This document shows, piece after piece, positions 24,819 through 34,758 of a stretch of DNA of 64,000 nt (the stretch's first letter is position 1; each line of letters starts with the position of its first letter). Below the pieces are notes generated by a model. The model saw only the letters and a program-made list of their open reading frames with translations. It made no database searches and was not told where the DNA came from. The translations under genes were made by a program, and so were the position numbers. This DNA comes from Bacteroides sp. (GTDB lineage: Bacteria; Bacteroidota; Bacteroidia; Bacteroidales; Muribaculaceae): the NCBI GenBank assembly GCA_014801815.1, contig JAAVDM010000034.1:1-64000 (forward strand). The letters are read 5' to 3'.

Positions 24819-25497
24819 ATACTGCTATAAGTATCCTCATCCTGCAGTCACCACTGACTGTGTGATTTTCGGATTCGATGGCGTCAGACTTAATGTACTG
24901 CTGATTAAGCGCGGTCTTCAGCCTTATTTGGGGTATTGGGCTTTCCCCGGAGGATTTTTAAAACCTGAAGAAAGTGCTGAGGAGTGTGCTTTGCGCGAGC
25001 TGCGTGAAGAAACACAGCTGACTCCGGAATATGTAGAGCAGTTTCATACATATTCATTGCCTAAACGTGATCCGCGTGAGAGAGTTATTACCATTGCTTA
25101 TCTCACTTTAGTAAAGTTGCAAGATGTCAAAGGTGGTGATGATGCTGAGGAAGCTCGTTGGTTTCCCGTAGACTCTGTTCCGCAGCTGGCTTTTGATCAT
25201 GACGTAATTCTTAGAGATGCGTTGGCCAGACTCCGTGAGAGAATTCATTTTCATCCTATCGGTTATGATCTATTACCTGAGAAGTTTACTCTCAAAGAAC
25301 TGCAGACACTCTATGAAGCCATCCTTGGTATACATTTTGACCGACGCAATTTCGCAAAAAAGATGCTTCACCTTGACATTCTGACTCAGCTTGACGAAAC
25401 TGTATGGCCGACGCCGAAACGTGAAGCTAATCTTTACAGCTTTAACCGTGATAAATACACCGAATTGAAACGTAGAGGCTTCCGTCTTGAATTTTAG
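24790..25497 (+). CDS. NrtR-like Nudix protein with winged-helix tail
   Basis: Residues 10-150 form a Nudix domain with the full box GGFLKPEESAEECALRELREET. After it, about 70 residues (LPEKFTLKELQTLYEAILG... FDRRNFAKKMLHL) match the winged-helix region of NrtR, the Nudix-derived repressor of NAD genes that senses ADP-ribose. It overlaps the glycohydrolase frame by 29 nt; a GTG at 24805 is another start. Since the Nudix box is intact, it may be an ADP-ribose pyrophosphatase, a regulator, or both. It may bind the two dyads upstream (inference). Confidence 0.85.
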   Translation: MFFLKVDENKYCYKYPHPAVTTDCVIFGFDGVRLNVLLIKRGLQPYLGYWAFPGGFLKPEESAEECALRELREETQLTPEYVEQFHTYSLPKRDPRERVITIAYLTLVKLQDVKGGDDAEEARWFPVDSVPQLAFDHDVILRDALARLRERIHFHPIGYDLLPEKFTLKELQTLYEAILGIHFDRRNFAKKMLHLDILTQLDETVWPTPKREANLYSFNRDKYTELKRRGFRLEF

Positions 25498-25505
25498 CGC
25501 TTTCG

Positions 25506-25559
25506 GTATGTTCAAAAATAAAAACGGGCAGAAATGCCCGTTTTTATTTTTGAACATAC
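25506..25559. terminator. Bidirectional terminator, 25-bp stem
   Basis: The 25-bp arms pair perfectly around a GAAA loop, with the core AACGGGCA-GAAA-TGCCCGTT, then A/T runs and GTATGTTC/GAACATAC at the base. It serves both convergent genes. Confidence 0.9.
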
Positions 25560-25577
25560 TAAGTTGTGAGGGTAATG

Positions 25578-25874
25578 TTATTTCACTTCATAGTCGACGC
25601 AGGCGCGAGCCTCACGGCAGGGAGCGATGATTGAGGCGGCAGCTACGTGTGCGGGATGAGTAGCGTAGACAGCCACGTCGGCCATAGTGGGAACGGTGGC
25701 AGTTAGCACGATGTCCCAGTCTTCGGCAGGATTTTCATTGATACCTACCTCCATGCCTTCAAGTACTTCTATCTGCGAGGGAAGTGCCAGCAGAGCGCTC
25801 TTGAAAGCCTCGGCTGCTTCGCGGCGTTCCTCGGTTGTTCCGCGAAGTTTGAATGAAACTATATGTTTGACCAT
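25578..25874 (-). CDS. Dabb-family stress-responsive A/B barrel protein
   Basis: The 98-residue protein is a dimeric alpha/beta barrel of the Dabb (stress responsive) family: MVKHIVSFKLRGTTEERREAAEAFKSALLALP at the start, a central VGIN strand, DIVLTATV, and YATHPAHVAAASIIAPCREARACVDYEV at the end. Bacterial members are poorly characterised. It lies 41 bp upstream of the ABC-F gene on the same strand, and two leader-motif copies (AAGAGCTACTT, AAGAGCTGCTT) fill the gap. Confidence 0.85.
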   Translation of the reverse strand: MVKHIVSFKLRGTTEERREAAEAFKSALLALPSQIEVLEGMEVGINENPAEDWDIVLTATVPTMADVAVYATHPAHVAAASIIAPCREARACVDYEVK

Positions 25875-25915
25875 AGGTGTGAGATTTTTGATTTAAGAGC
25901 TACTTTAAGAGCTGC

Positions 25916-27576
<1,661 letters not shown>

Positions 27577-27618
27577 ACAGGCAGCGGGCGTGTCAGACGC
27601 CTGACTGCCAACAGTCTG

Positions 27619-27649
27619 CAAAATTACTCAATTTTTCGCGTTCACACAA
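27619..27649 (-). promoter_or_regulatory. Promoter of the YbiT-like ABC-F gene
   Basis: On the minus strand TTG (27649-27647), a 20-bp spacer and TAATTTTG (27626-27619) match the Bacteroidetes promoter. The leader is about 85 nt. Confidence 0.65.
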
Positions 27650-27785
27650 CCTCAATGTAAATCGATTATACAAACGGAGGCAGACTGTTTTGACTCTATA
27701 ATAAGGCTTAAGATATTGTAGGTCATAGATAATATTATGAAAAATCTGTAAATAAGTGTGAACGATGTTGATAAAAACTGTGTTG

Positions 27786-27818
27786 TATCTATGTGGTATT
27801 AAAAACACCATATAGATA
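27786..27818. promoter_or_regulatory. Operator-like inverted repeat before the LEA-like gene
   Basis: TATCTATGTGGT (27786-27797) and ACCATATAGATA (27807-27818) are inverted repeats with one mismatch, 30 bp before the start codon. Possibly a binding site or leader hairpin. Confidence 0.45.
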
Positions 27819-27847
27819 ACATACAGAATATATAAAACCAAAATACT

Positions 27848-28693
27848 ATGAAGAAATTTATTCTAAGTGCCATAGCAGCTTTAGTTATGGTGACAACTGC
27901 CGGAGCGCAGACACAGACCCCCGAGGAGTTTGTAAGTGATTTCAGTAAGTTTGTAGGCTTCGTGTCAAGTAACCGTCATCTTAAACCGGGTACTCTTGAG
28001 CGTGCTGATTCAATATATGGCGTATATACGCAGGAGTTTGACAATGATTACAAGTCATTGATGACGGAAGAGCAGAAGGAAGAGTTTTATAAGGCTAAAG
28101 GACGTTACGAACACTTCCAGCTTAAAGTTCGCGCTCATGACGCTGAGGCCAAAGGTGCCAAAAAACTGAAACATGCCGAAAATGACGGTAAGAAAATGGC
28201 TAAGGAAGCTAAGATAGGTATGGACAGCACTGTGAATAATGGTAAAAACTTCGGTGAGAAGATGCTTGACAAAAGTAAAATGGCCATTAAGAAGGGGAAG
28301 AAGAAAGGTGCCGAACTTGTAGACCAAAGCGGAGAACTCATACAGCAGGGTAAAGAAAAAGGTGCCCAACTAATAGATAATGGCAAAGAGAAGGGTGCCC
28401 AGCTGGTAGATGATGGCAAGGATAAAGGTTCTGAGCTTGTAGAGCAGGGCAAGGATAAAGGCGCCAAACTCGGTAAAAAAATGAAGCAGAAAGGTCGTAA
28501 GGTTATTAATCAAGCCGATACAGTCGGTGATCAGACTATGGCTCGTATGCACGAGGCAGGCCATAAGGTAGGCAAGTTCACTCATAGGGTTATTGAGGGT
28601 GCCGACTCTGTAGGTCATCGTGTAGGTCGTGGCATAGAGAATGGCTATGACGAAAGCGCTTCATGGTTGCGTGGCCTCTTCGATAAGAAGTAA
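27848..28693 (+). CDS. Exported protein with LEA-like 11-residue repeats
   Basis: 281 residues. A clear signal peptide (MKKFILSAIAALVMVTTAGAQ) precedes a helical domain of about 90 residues. From residue 150 a Lys/Gly-rich 11-mer recurs: GKEKGAQLIDN, GKEKGAQLVDD, GKDKGSELVEQ, GKDKGAKLGKK. Period 11 with charged and small residues is the pattern of group 3 LEA proteins, which fold on drying and protect proteins or membranes. The N-terminal part resembles DUF6565-type Bacteroidales proteins (moderate recognition). Periplasmic location is inferred; a structural or stress role is likely. Confidence 0.7.
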   Translation: MKKFILSAIAALVMVTTAGAQTQTPEEFVSDFSKFVGFVSSNRHLKPGTLERADSIYGVYTQEFDNDYKSLMTEEQKEEFYKAKGRYEHFQLKVRAHDAEAKGAKKLKHAENDGKKMAKEAKIGMDSTVNNGKNFGEKMLDKSKMAIKKGKKKGAELVDQSGELIQQGKEKGAQLIDNGKEKGAQLVDDGKDKGSELVEQGKDKGAKLGKKMKQKGRKVINQADTVGDQTMARMHEAGHKVGKFTHRVIEGADSVGHRVGRGIENGYDESASWLRGLFDKK

Positions 28694-28719
28694 TTGAAGC
28701 TATATAAATATAGGATATG

Positions 28720-28756
28720 AATAGTCCCCGTGTCGGTTTACGATACGGGGACTATT
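28720..28756 (+). terminator. Terminator after the LEA-like gene
   Basis: AATAGTCCCCGT (28720-28731) pairs perfectly with ACGGGGACTATT (28745-28756), followed by an A/T-rich stretch. Confidence 0.85.
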
Positions 28757-28809
28757 ATTAAAAATTGAAAAAATTTGATTACTGTGTCGTAAATGTGGTA
28801 GCTTATAAT

Positions 28810-28817
28810 TATCTTTG
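28810..28817 (+). promoter_or_regulatory. -7 element of the exonuclease gene, with leader motif downstream
   Basis: TATCTTTG at 28810-28817 is followed by TAAGAGCTACTTATTAATTA from 28835, a copy of the recurring 5' leader motif, and then the ATG at 28865. Confidence 0.6.
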
Positions 28818-28864
28818 TAAAGTAAGAATATACATAAGAGCTACTTATTAATTAATCGGTAAAC

Positions 28865-29353
28865 ATGCAGAATTTTGCAGCAATAGATTTTGAAACAGCT
28901 AATTGGGAACGTTCAAGCGTATGCAGTGTGGGTATTGTAATAGTGCGGGAAGGCAAAATAGTTGACAGATTTTATAGTCTTATCCGCCCCGTGCCTAATT
29001 ATTATACAGCCCGCACGACTGAAATTCACGGTCTGACCCGTACTGATACTGATAATCAGCCTAAGTTTCCCGAAGTGTGGGCACAGGTAGCAGACAGAAT
29101 CAAGGGTCTGCCGTTAGTGGCACACAATCGGCCGTTTGATGAAAGTTGTCTGAAAGCTGTCTTCCGGGAATACGGTATGGAGTATCCTGACTATGAATTT
29201 TATTGTACGCTTGCCGCTTCACGACGCTGTCTGAAACTGCCCAGTCATAAACTTAATTTTACGGCTGCCGCCTGCGGTTATGACCTTGAACAACATCATC
29301 ATGCACTGTCAGACGCGGAGGCGTGCGCTGCCATCGCCCTGAAGATCCTTTGA
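28865..29353 (+). CDS. DnaQ-like 3'-5' exonuclease (DEDDh)
   Basis: The 162-residue protein is a stand-alone exonuclease domain: AAIDFETAN (Exo I, DFE), LVAHNRPFDESCL (Exo II) and HHALSDAEACAAI (Exo III with the H-x4-D pattern). Such proteins trim 3' ends of DNA or RNA using two metal ions and resemble the proofreading subunit of DNA polymerase III. There is no polymerase or GIY-YIG domain, so the substrate is unknown. It has its own promoter. Confidence 0.9.
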   Translation: MQNFAAIDFETANWERSSVCSVGIVIVREGKIVDRFYSLIRPVPNYYTARTTEIHGLTRTDTDNQPKFPEVWAQVADRIKGLPLVAHNRPFDESCLKAVFREYGMEYPDYEFYCTLAASRRCLKLPSHKLNFTAAACGYDLEQHHHALSDAEACAAIALKIL

Positions 29354-29389
29354 TTAGGCAGGAAGGGGCGTGGAAAAATTAATGATGTG

Positions 29390-29449
29390 TCGAAAAAGTC
29401 GCTTGGAAAAGTTGATGCTACATCGAAAAAGTCGCTTGAAAAAGTTGAT
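29390..29449. repeat. Two 27-bp tandem copies, period 33
   Basis: TCGAAAAAGTCGCTT plus (G/A)AAAAGTTGAT occurs at 29390-29416 and 29423-29449 with one difference. A weaker third unit (GGAAAAATTAATGATG) precedes. It lies in the gap after the exonuclease and does not form a recognisable reading frame. Confidence 0.6.
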
Positions 29450-29576
29450 ACAGGAAGGTAATAATCCATAGGGACACATTGTTATATAATAAAATAGACG
29501 TTATGCCACATGGATATACTGAGACGAAAAATAGATAGGCAATTGTGTGTATGGAAGGAATCAAAGAATTGAAAAT

Positions 29577-30575
29577 ATGAAAAAAGCCTTAATAATAGGA
29601 GGTACAGGTACGATAAGTACCTCAGTTGTTGACCTTGCTTTGCGTAAGGGCTGGAACATAAGTCTGCTTAATCGTGGCAGAAAGCCTTTACCTGCTGGTG
29701 TACACAGTATTGTGGCCGATATTCACGATGAGGCAGCAGTGGCTCGCCTTATAGAAAACAGTCATTATGACGTTGTCGCACAATTTATAGGTTTTGGTGC
29801 CGAAGATGCTGAACGTGACATACGTCTTTTTACAGGCCACACGCAGCAGTACATCTATGTAAGTAGTGCCTCGGTCTATCAGAAACCGCTATCTGCATAT
29901 CCAATTACGGAAAGTACACCGGCAAGAAATCCTTATTGGATATATTCACAGGGTAAAATTGCTGCCGAAGATGTATTTAACCGCGCTTACAGAGAGAATG
30001 GTTTCCCGGTTACTATTGTACGTCCGAGTCATACCTATGACGGTACGAAACCTTGTGTAGCCATTCACGGCAACAAAGGGGTGTGGCAGATTGTGAAACG
30101 TATTCTGGAAGAGAAACCGGTGATAATACCCGGCGACGGTACATCTTTGTGGACATTGACTCATGCATCTGATTTTGCCAAAGGTTTCGTAGGTCTTATG
30201 GGCAATCCGTGTGCTTTAGGTGAAACGTATCAGATTACTAATGATGAGGTAATGACTTGGAATCAGATACACTCGATTATCGCAGCTACCTGCGGCAAAC
30301 CGCTTAATCCTTGTCATGTCGCCTCAGATTTTCTCGCTGCTCATCAGGGGAACTATGATCTTCAGGGTTCATTGCTCGGTGACAAAGCAAATTCTGTGAT
30401 ATTTGACAATACGAAAATCAAACGTGCCGTGCCTGATTTCCGCTGTACAGTTACTATGGCTGAAGGTTTGCGTCAGGGTACGGAAAATATTCTGTCATGT
30501 CCTGCACTTCAGATTGAAGATGAAGAATTTGACCACTGGTGTGATGAGATAGTGAAAATGACCGGCGGATATTAA
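29577..30575 (+). CDS. NAD-dependent epimerase/dehydratase family (extended SDR)
   Basis: The 332-residue protein starts ALIIGGTGTISTSV, a Rossmann turn, and has YVSSASVYQ followed by YSQGK, the Tyr-x3-Lys pair of extended SDRs. The G-x-x-G-x-x-S glycine motif has Ser in its last place. The rest (GTSLWTLTHASDFAKGFVGLMG) is like bacterial nucleoside-sugar epimerases and atypical SDRs. The ATG at 29577 is chosen because the upstream methionine at 29547 adds residues that are not part of the fold. Substrate unknown. Confidence 0.85.
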   Translation: MKKALIIGGTGTISTSVVDLALRKGWNISLLNRGRKPLPAGVHSIVADIHDEAAVARLIENSHYDVVAQFIGFGAEDAERDIRLFTGHTQQYIYVSSASVYQKPLSAYPITESTPARNPYWIYSQGKIAAEDVFNRAYRENGFPVTIVRPSHTYDGTKPCVAIHGNKGVWQIVKRILEEKPVIIPGDGTSLWTLTHASDFAKGFVGLMGNPCALGETYQITNDEVMTWNQIHSIIAATCGKPLNPCHVASDFLAAHQGNYDLQGSLLGDKANSVIFDNTKIKRAVPDFRCTVTMAEGLRQGTENILSCPALQIEDEEFDHWCDEIVKMTGGY

Positions 30576-30638
30576 ATTTTATCCCTGTGGTGGTCAAAGT
30601 ACACTTATCGTTGGTGATAGAACTCCATGCAGGATTAA

Positions 30639-30694
30639 AGTTATGAGCAGCAAGCCGATTGAAAATCAATTCAATCGGCTTGCTGCTCATAACT
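30639..30694. terminator. Bidirectional terminator with a 25-bp perfect stem
   Basis: Two 25-bp arms (30639-30663 and 30670-30694), beginning AGTTATGAGCAGCAAGCC, pair perfectly around a 6-nt loop between two convergent genes. A leader-motif copy follows at about 30722. Confidence 0.85.
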
Positions 30695-30752
30695 AACTAT
30701 TCTGTATAGTGTATTATTATCTATAAGTAGTTCTTAAAAATTTATCGGTCAC

Positions 30753-31736
30753 TTATTTTGTCTGTCTGAAAAGCCATTCACACACGGGTGAAAGACGATA
30801 GGCAAAGTTAAATGACGCCATGTGTACCATTGCGGGGCCATGCATAGTGGTATCATTTGCAGGAAGTACGGTATTGCCTTCAAAAGTGATGAAATTTCTT
30901 GGCGACCCTTCGGCAAGCAAGGCTGCTGCCAGCGAGTCCTGTTCAGCCTGCGGAAGACGTGCGCTCCATGTAGCTTCGGCAAACCGGGCGTCTTCCTTCT
31001 TTAGTAATTGTTTCAACTGGTCTGCTCCACCGGTAGATTCGTGGTCACCGGCAGCGGTAATGTAAACGAACTTCTTATCCTCGAACCCTTCCATCTTGCT
31101 GACGTCCCACTGACAGCTGACAAACATCGAGGCGGCAAACAAGTCAGGATACTTAATATTGAAATAAAGTGACATCATTCCTCCCATAGACTGTCCGGTA
31201 GTGTAGAGTCTATTCTTATCAACCGGATTCTCATCAGTAATCTTTTTCAGAAGTGTGATAGTCTCATCAACCTCAGGCATAGTCTGCCATTCATTGTCCA
31301 CAGTAATATATGAATACTGAGGAACAAGAACATAAGAGGGGTTTTTAGCCTGAAATTCAGGAGTTGCCCATACCAATCCGCCATATCCCTGTGTAAGCGG
31401 AATAAGCGGGTTCGGTCCCGGCGTACTTGCATCGGCCATAAAGAGCACAAGAGGATATTTCACTCCTTCTTTTATATCTTTGGGAGTGTACAGGTTATAC
31501 TGCAGTGAATCTCCCTTTTCATCAACGAAAACGTATTGCTTGAAAGCAGGTACCGTTTCGTCAATGAGTTTCTGAAGTGCCGGGGTCGGTGCAGGACGTT
31601 GACCGCTGCCCATTGCTGGTTGTCCTGCTCGCGGACTTCCGCCTTGTTGGTTAGCAGAATCGGTATTTCCTGATTTTGAGGAACAGCTTCCTAAAATCAT
31701 AGCTAATAAAGCACACGTTAAAATTCTTGTCTTCAT
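30753..31736 (-). CDS. Lipoprotein alpha/beta hydrolase (esterase-like)
   Basis: 327 residues. A lipoprotein signal ends in LGSCSS, so the protein should be membrane-attached in the periplasm or on the surface. A Gly/Pro/Gln-rich linker leads to an alpha/beta hydrolase core with YPLVLFMADAS, the nucleophile elbow TTGQSMGGMMS, VYITAAGDHES and the C-terminal MVHMASFNFAY histidine region. It resembles prolyl-oligopeptidase or PHB-depolymerase-like esterases. Substrate unknown. Confidence 0.8.
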   Translation of the reverse strand: MKTRILTCALLAMILGSCSSKSGNTDSANQQGGSPRAGQPAMGSGQRPAPTPALQKLIDETVPAFKQYVFVDEKGDSLQYNLYTPKDIKEGVKYPLVLFMADASTPGPNPLIPLTQGYGGLVWATPEFQAKNPSYVLVPQYSYITVDNEWQTMPEVDETITLLKKITDENPVDKNRLYTTGQSMGGMMSLYFNIKYPDLFAASMFVSCQWDVSKMEGFEDKKFVYITAAGDHESTGGADQLKQLLKKEDARFAEATWSARLPQAEQDSLAAALLAEGSPRNFITFEGNTVLPANDTTMHGPAMVHMASFNFAYRLSPVCEWLFRQTK

Positions 31737-31898
31737 ATTCTTCCAATTTAATTTAATAACAAATTGAACTGAAAGAATATGATATATGTATGATAAATTT
31801 TCTTATACCGATTTTTCTGTTGACATTTGTACTAAATGTAAATTTATTTTGGAGTTTAAGAATGATTTATTTAAGTTATGACAATCGCTGTAAAGTTG

Positions 31899-31940
31899 AC
31901 GAGAACCGGTCTTGCTGATTTCAGCAGGATCGGTTCTCGT
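31899..31940. other. 20-bp stem-loop downstream of the amber-interrupted hydrolase
   Basis: 31899-31918 (ACGAGAACCGGTCTTGCTGA) can pair with 31921-31940 in plus-strand RNA with only two G-U pairs; minus-strand RNA would have two mismatches. It lacks a clear T tract. Rest of 31737-32008: no gene seen. Confidence 0.45.
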
Positions 31941-32008
31941 TAGCTTTGGAAGATGAAAAGGGATATTCAATAATGTCTTTTCAAGTTACTGTATACTTAT
32001 TGAGTCGG

Positions 32009-32845
32009 TTAGTTGTCTGTTCGCAGCTGTCTGCAGAGCCAGTCGGTGGCGTAAAGGGCGGCTTCGGCAGTGTTGACAGTGAATGAATGGTCTTCGCCCG
32101 GTATCAGTTTGATGCTGCTGTTGCGGTAACCCTGGTCGTATCTCTCGCTATAGGTATAAGGTACGATTTTGTCGTGTGTGCCATGAATGATGAGAACAGG
32201 CTCGGTGTAGTTGAGGGCCGTTTCGTATATCGGGAGATTGACTGCGGTCTCTATGTATTTGCGACCGAGTTTCAGACCACCGAAGGGTAATTGGACGTAA
32301 TCGGATGTCATATTCCAAGGGTCGTATTGCGCACCCATTGTGTTGCCGCGCAAAGCATCATCGCGCAGTACTGCTGCAGGGGCCATAAGCACAACATTTT
32401 TAATTACCTTGTTGCCGAGTTCTCCGGCAGTCATACTTACAACGACACCTCCCTGCGAGTGACCAAGAAGCGAGATGTTCTCGACCCAAGGCTGTACCTG
32501 CGCCCAGGAGATGACATTTTTCAGATCCTGTATCTCGTTCAGTACAGTCATATCCTGAAACTGACCTTCGCTCTTGCCGTGACCGTTGAAGTCGAAACGC
32601 AGAGAGGCTATACCATCTGACTGGAGGTCGTTGGCAATATCAGTGAGAAGTTCGGTATTGCAGTTGGCGGTGAACCCTTGACACAGAATCACAAGCGGAA
32701 TCTTATCCGTATCAGTAGCCGGTTTCTGGAGTTCTGCATAGAGCTAACCCTCCGCACCTTTTATTGTAAAAGACTCGGGTTTCTGGCTATATCCGTAGAG
32801 CATAGTGGTAGTAGATAAAAAAAGGGTTGCTAATATTGTTTTCAT
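32009..32845 (-). pseudogene. Alpha/beta hydrolase interrupted by an in-frame TAG
   Basis: From the ATG at 32845 the frame reads a signal-peptide-like MKTILATLFLSTTTMLYGYS, then FTIKGAEG, then TAG (32746-32744, codon 34), then LYAELQKPATDTDKIPLVILCQG and the rest of a complete alpha/beta hydrolase to 32009 (GHSQGGVVVS nucleophile, HGTHDKIVPY, GEDHSF). Nothing else breaks the 278-residue frame. The ATG overlaps the upstream stop by 4 nt (ATGA), which supports this start. A GTG or other internal start could give a shorter, unexported product of about 227 residues. Recent nonsense mutation, read-through or sequencing error are all possible. Confidence 0.75.
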
Positions 32846-33459
32846 TTTTTCTGAATTGATTGATGTACTGTCTCCAGAATATTAAAAAGGTGGGTCATGC
32901 CGGAACCTGAACAGCGGTGACCGAAATCATCAACGACAGTCAGTCTGTCGGGTGGTAACAGAGGCTTTAGAAAACGTATATGCAGGTCGCCGAGTAACTC
33001 GTCGTTACTTGAACATAGAGCGTGTATACGGTTGGCCTTTTTATTTATGCTGTCTAATGTGTTATATGAAGTATATTTGCCGAGTATATTCTCAGTGAGA
33101 GTATAGGTCTGTATACCGTCCAGACGGGGGCAGAAATAGGGGAGTGGTTGATTGATCCACTTTGACAGAGTTGACTGAGGGTCGATACTTGGGTTGACCA
33201 CCACAAGTTCGGCATCACCGCTGTCACACATCAGAGTCATCCATCCTCCGAGTGAAGTACCTACAATTACAGCAGGTTGCTCACGTGAAATGACTTCATT
33301 CAATAGGGCAAGTGATTTTTCAGGGTCAGCATCAACTTCGGGTGCAATAACACGATACCGACCTTCAAAATGTTTCTGAAGTTGCTCGTGTTTTGATCCA
33401 TTGGCTCCAGAGCGAAAACCATGAATGTACATCATTACGGGTAATTGCTGTGATTTCAT
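32842..33459 (-). CDS. YqiA-like alpha/beta hydrolase
   Basis: The 205-residue protein is a small single-domain hydrolase: MYIHGFRSGANGSKHEQLQKHF at the start, VGTSLGGWMTLM (nucleophile elbow), NDELLG (acid) and DFGHRCSG (histidine). This size and the H-G-F-R/N-S start match YqiA/YcfP-type esterases. It is 12 bp downstream of the zinc-ribbon gene and overlaps the next hydrolase by 4 nt, so the three form one operon. Confidence 0.8.
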   Translation of the reverse strand: MKSQQLPVMMYIHGFRSGANGSKHEQLQKHFEGRYRVIAPEVDADPEKSLALLNEVISREQPAVIVGTSLGGWMTLMCDSGDAELVVVNPSIDPQSTLSKWINQPLPYFCPRLDGIQTYTLTENILGKYTSYNTLDSINKKANRIHALCSSNDELLGDLHIRFLKPLLPPDRLTVVDDFGHRCSGSGMTHLFNILETVHQSIQKK

Positions 33460-33471
33460 TATTACATTGTT

Positions 33472-33726
33472 TTAAAAGTAATACTTATTGAGCAGAGCCA
33501 ATTGAGCAGTGGTTAGTCTGACTCCTGAGGCATCACCTATAACGGTATCCGCGCCACAGTAAGGACAAATAGCCGTATGACCCCGGTCGACGTATTTTAC
33601 TACCTCCATAGACTGGAAAAGCCGGAGGCAGCCTATACAGCAGCATGTATCCGAACGTTTTATTTCGTCACGATTGCGCATGGTGTGAAGATATGCGGCA
33701 TGTAAACTGTCATCATTTTTCTCCAT
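33472..33726 (-). CDS. Small zinc-ribbon protein
   Basis: 84 residues with two cysteine knuckles, CIGC (about 32) and CPYC (about 54), a short spacer of the kind used in zinc ribbons, and a C-terminal helix RLTTAQLALLNKYYF. It is related to small cytoplasmic proteins of unknown role found in many bacteria. First gene of a three-gene operon with two hydrolases. Confidence 0.7.
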   Translation of the reverse strand: MEKNDDSLHAAYLHTMRNRDEIKRSDTCCCIGCLRLFQSMEVVKYVDRGHTAICPYCGADTVIGDASGVRLTTAQLALLNKYYF

Positions 33727-33838
33727 TATTTCTTCATGAATCGTTTTGAATAAAGATATTGAGAAATTTTTGAGAAATATCTCTAAAAATTCCTGTTTCC
33801 TGAAAGAAGTCTAATCTTTTTGTAAAGATAAGAAAAAT

Positions 33839-34022
33839 AAGTAACTCATAAAAATTAATAAACATATAAAAACGCAGTTATTTTTGAGGCAATTTGGACA
33901 CGGAGATTCAGTATACGACCGATTGACAAGTCCGAAGTGGCCCAAAATAACAAGTTTTATAGTGTTCAGGATTCAAAGACTTTACCTGAAACTATATACC
34001 GTTTAATTTTCAAGAACTACAT
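33839..34022. repeat. MITE-like element, copy B
   Basis: It starts AAGTAACTCATAAAAATTAA (33839-33858) and ends with TTTAATTTTCAAGAACTAC to about 34022, the same terminal inverted repeat as copy A at 22596. The core AACGCAGTTATTTTTGAGGC is present just inside the left end. The middle is longer (184 versus 101 bp) and differs. It occupies most of the gap 33727-34087, which otherwise shows no gene. Confidence 0.6.
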
Positions 34023-34087
34023 ATAATTAGATACCGTGAAGTCTCGAAGTCCTCACGGTATTTAAACCATAATTATTTAATAACGAA

Positions 34088-34603
34088 TCAACGTGCTTTG
34101 TTCAGTATGATGTTGAATCCGTTACCGTCAGGCATTGATGCTTCAAGGCTGAGGTAGTTACCTTGCATGTTAAGCGGAGCTGCCTGCAGAGCTTGTACGC
34201 CGGCATTGTCAAGAGTACCGTAAAGGAATACGACCATACCCCGGTAGCCGCTCATGGCTACGACAAGAACATCATTGGACCCCTCCTGATTGGGAGTGGC
34301 ATAGATGAAGGAGGCGACTTCTTTATTATTACCGCCGTTTATCATATAGGAGAGAGGTATCTGATTAAGTATGACATAAGTGGCATTACCGGTCTGCTCA
34401 GTCTGTTGTGGAGTAAGATTGTAGGCTGCTGCCAACTGGCCTGTCTGGGCCATATCTGCATCTACTGGAAGGTTATAGTCGGGTTTCTGTACCGACACAT
34501 TGGGAAGATTTGACAAAGCGTTGAACGCTTCTTTCAGATTCATAGCTGACATGCTTACCGTAGTGGCAAGAACAGCAATAAGTGTAAGAATAGTCTTTTT
34601 CAT
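34088..34603 (-). CDS. Exported protein of unknown function
   Basis: The 171-residue product has a signal peptide (MKKTILTLIAVLATTVSMSA) and a mixed alpha/beta mature part (LKEAFNALSNLPNVSV, DMAQTGQLAAAYNL, VLVVAMSGYRGMVVFLYGTL, LEASMPDGNGF). It resembles small Bacteroidales periplasmic proteins (DUF6108-like; low certainty). It stands alone between two terminator regions. Confidence 0.7.
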   Translation of the reverse strand: MKKTILTLIAVLATTVSMSAMNLKEAFNALSNLPNVSVQKPDYNLPVDADMAQTGQLAAAYNLTPQQTEQTGNATYVILNQIPLSYMINGGNNKEVASFIYATPNQEGSNDVLVVAMSGYRGMVVFLYGTLDNAGVQALQAAPLNMQGNYLSLEASMPDGNGFNIILNKAR

Positions 34604-34641
34604 AGCTATACAAATAAATTAAGAGTTTCTTATCAGAAAAA

Positions 34642-34670
34642 CGGTCGGTAACCCTCACGGGCACCGACCG
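34642..34670 (-). terminator. Terminator of the flavodoxin gene
   Basis: On the minus strand CGGTCGGT (34670-34663) pairs with ACCGACCG (34649-34642), followed by TTTTT. Confidence 0.8.
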
Positions 34671-34758
34671 GTGTCAAAAGTAGAGTTGTGTAAGTATCCC
34701 TAAACCGGAATTCCGGCAGGTAGAAGTTGTTCGATTGTGGTTATGAAATGTTTATTAT

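Noticed and set aside
29390..29449. CRISPR-like repeats
   Set aside because: Only two full units with 6-bp spacing and no cas genes.
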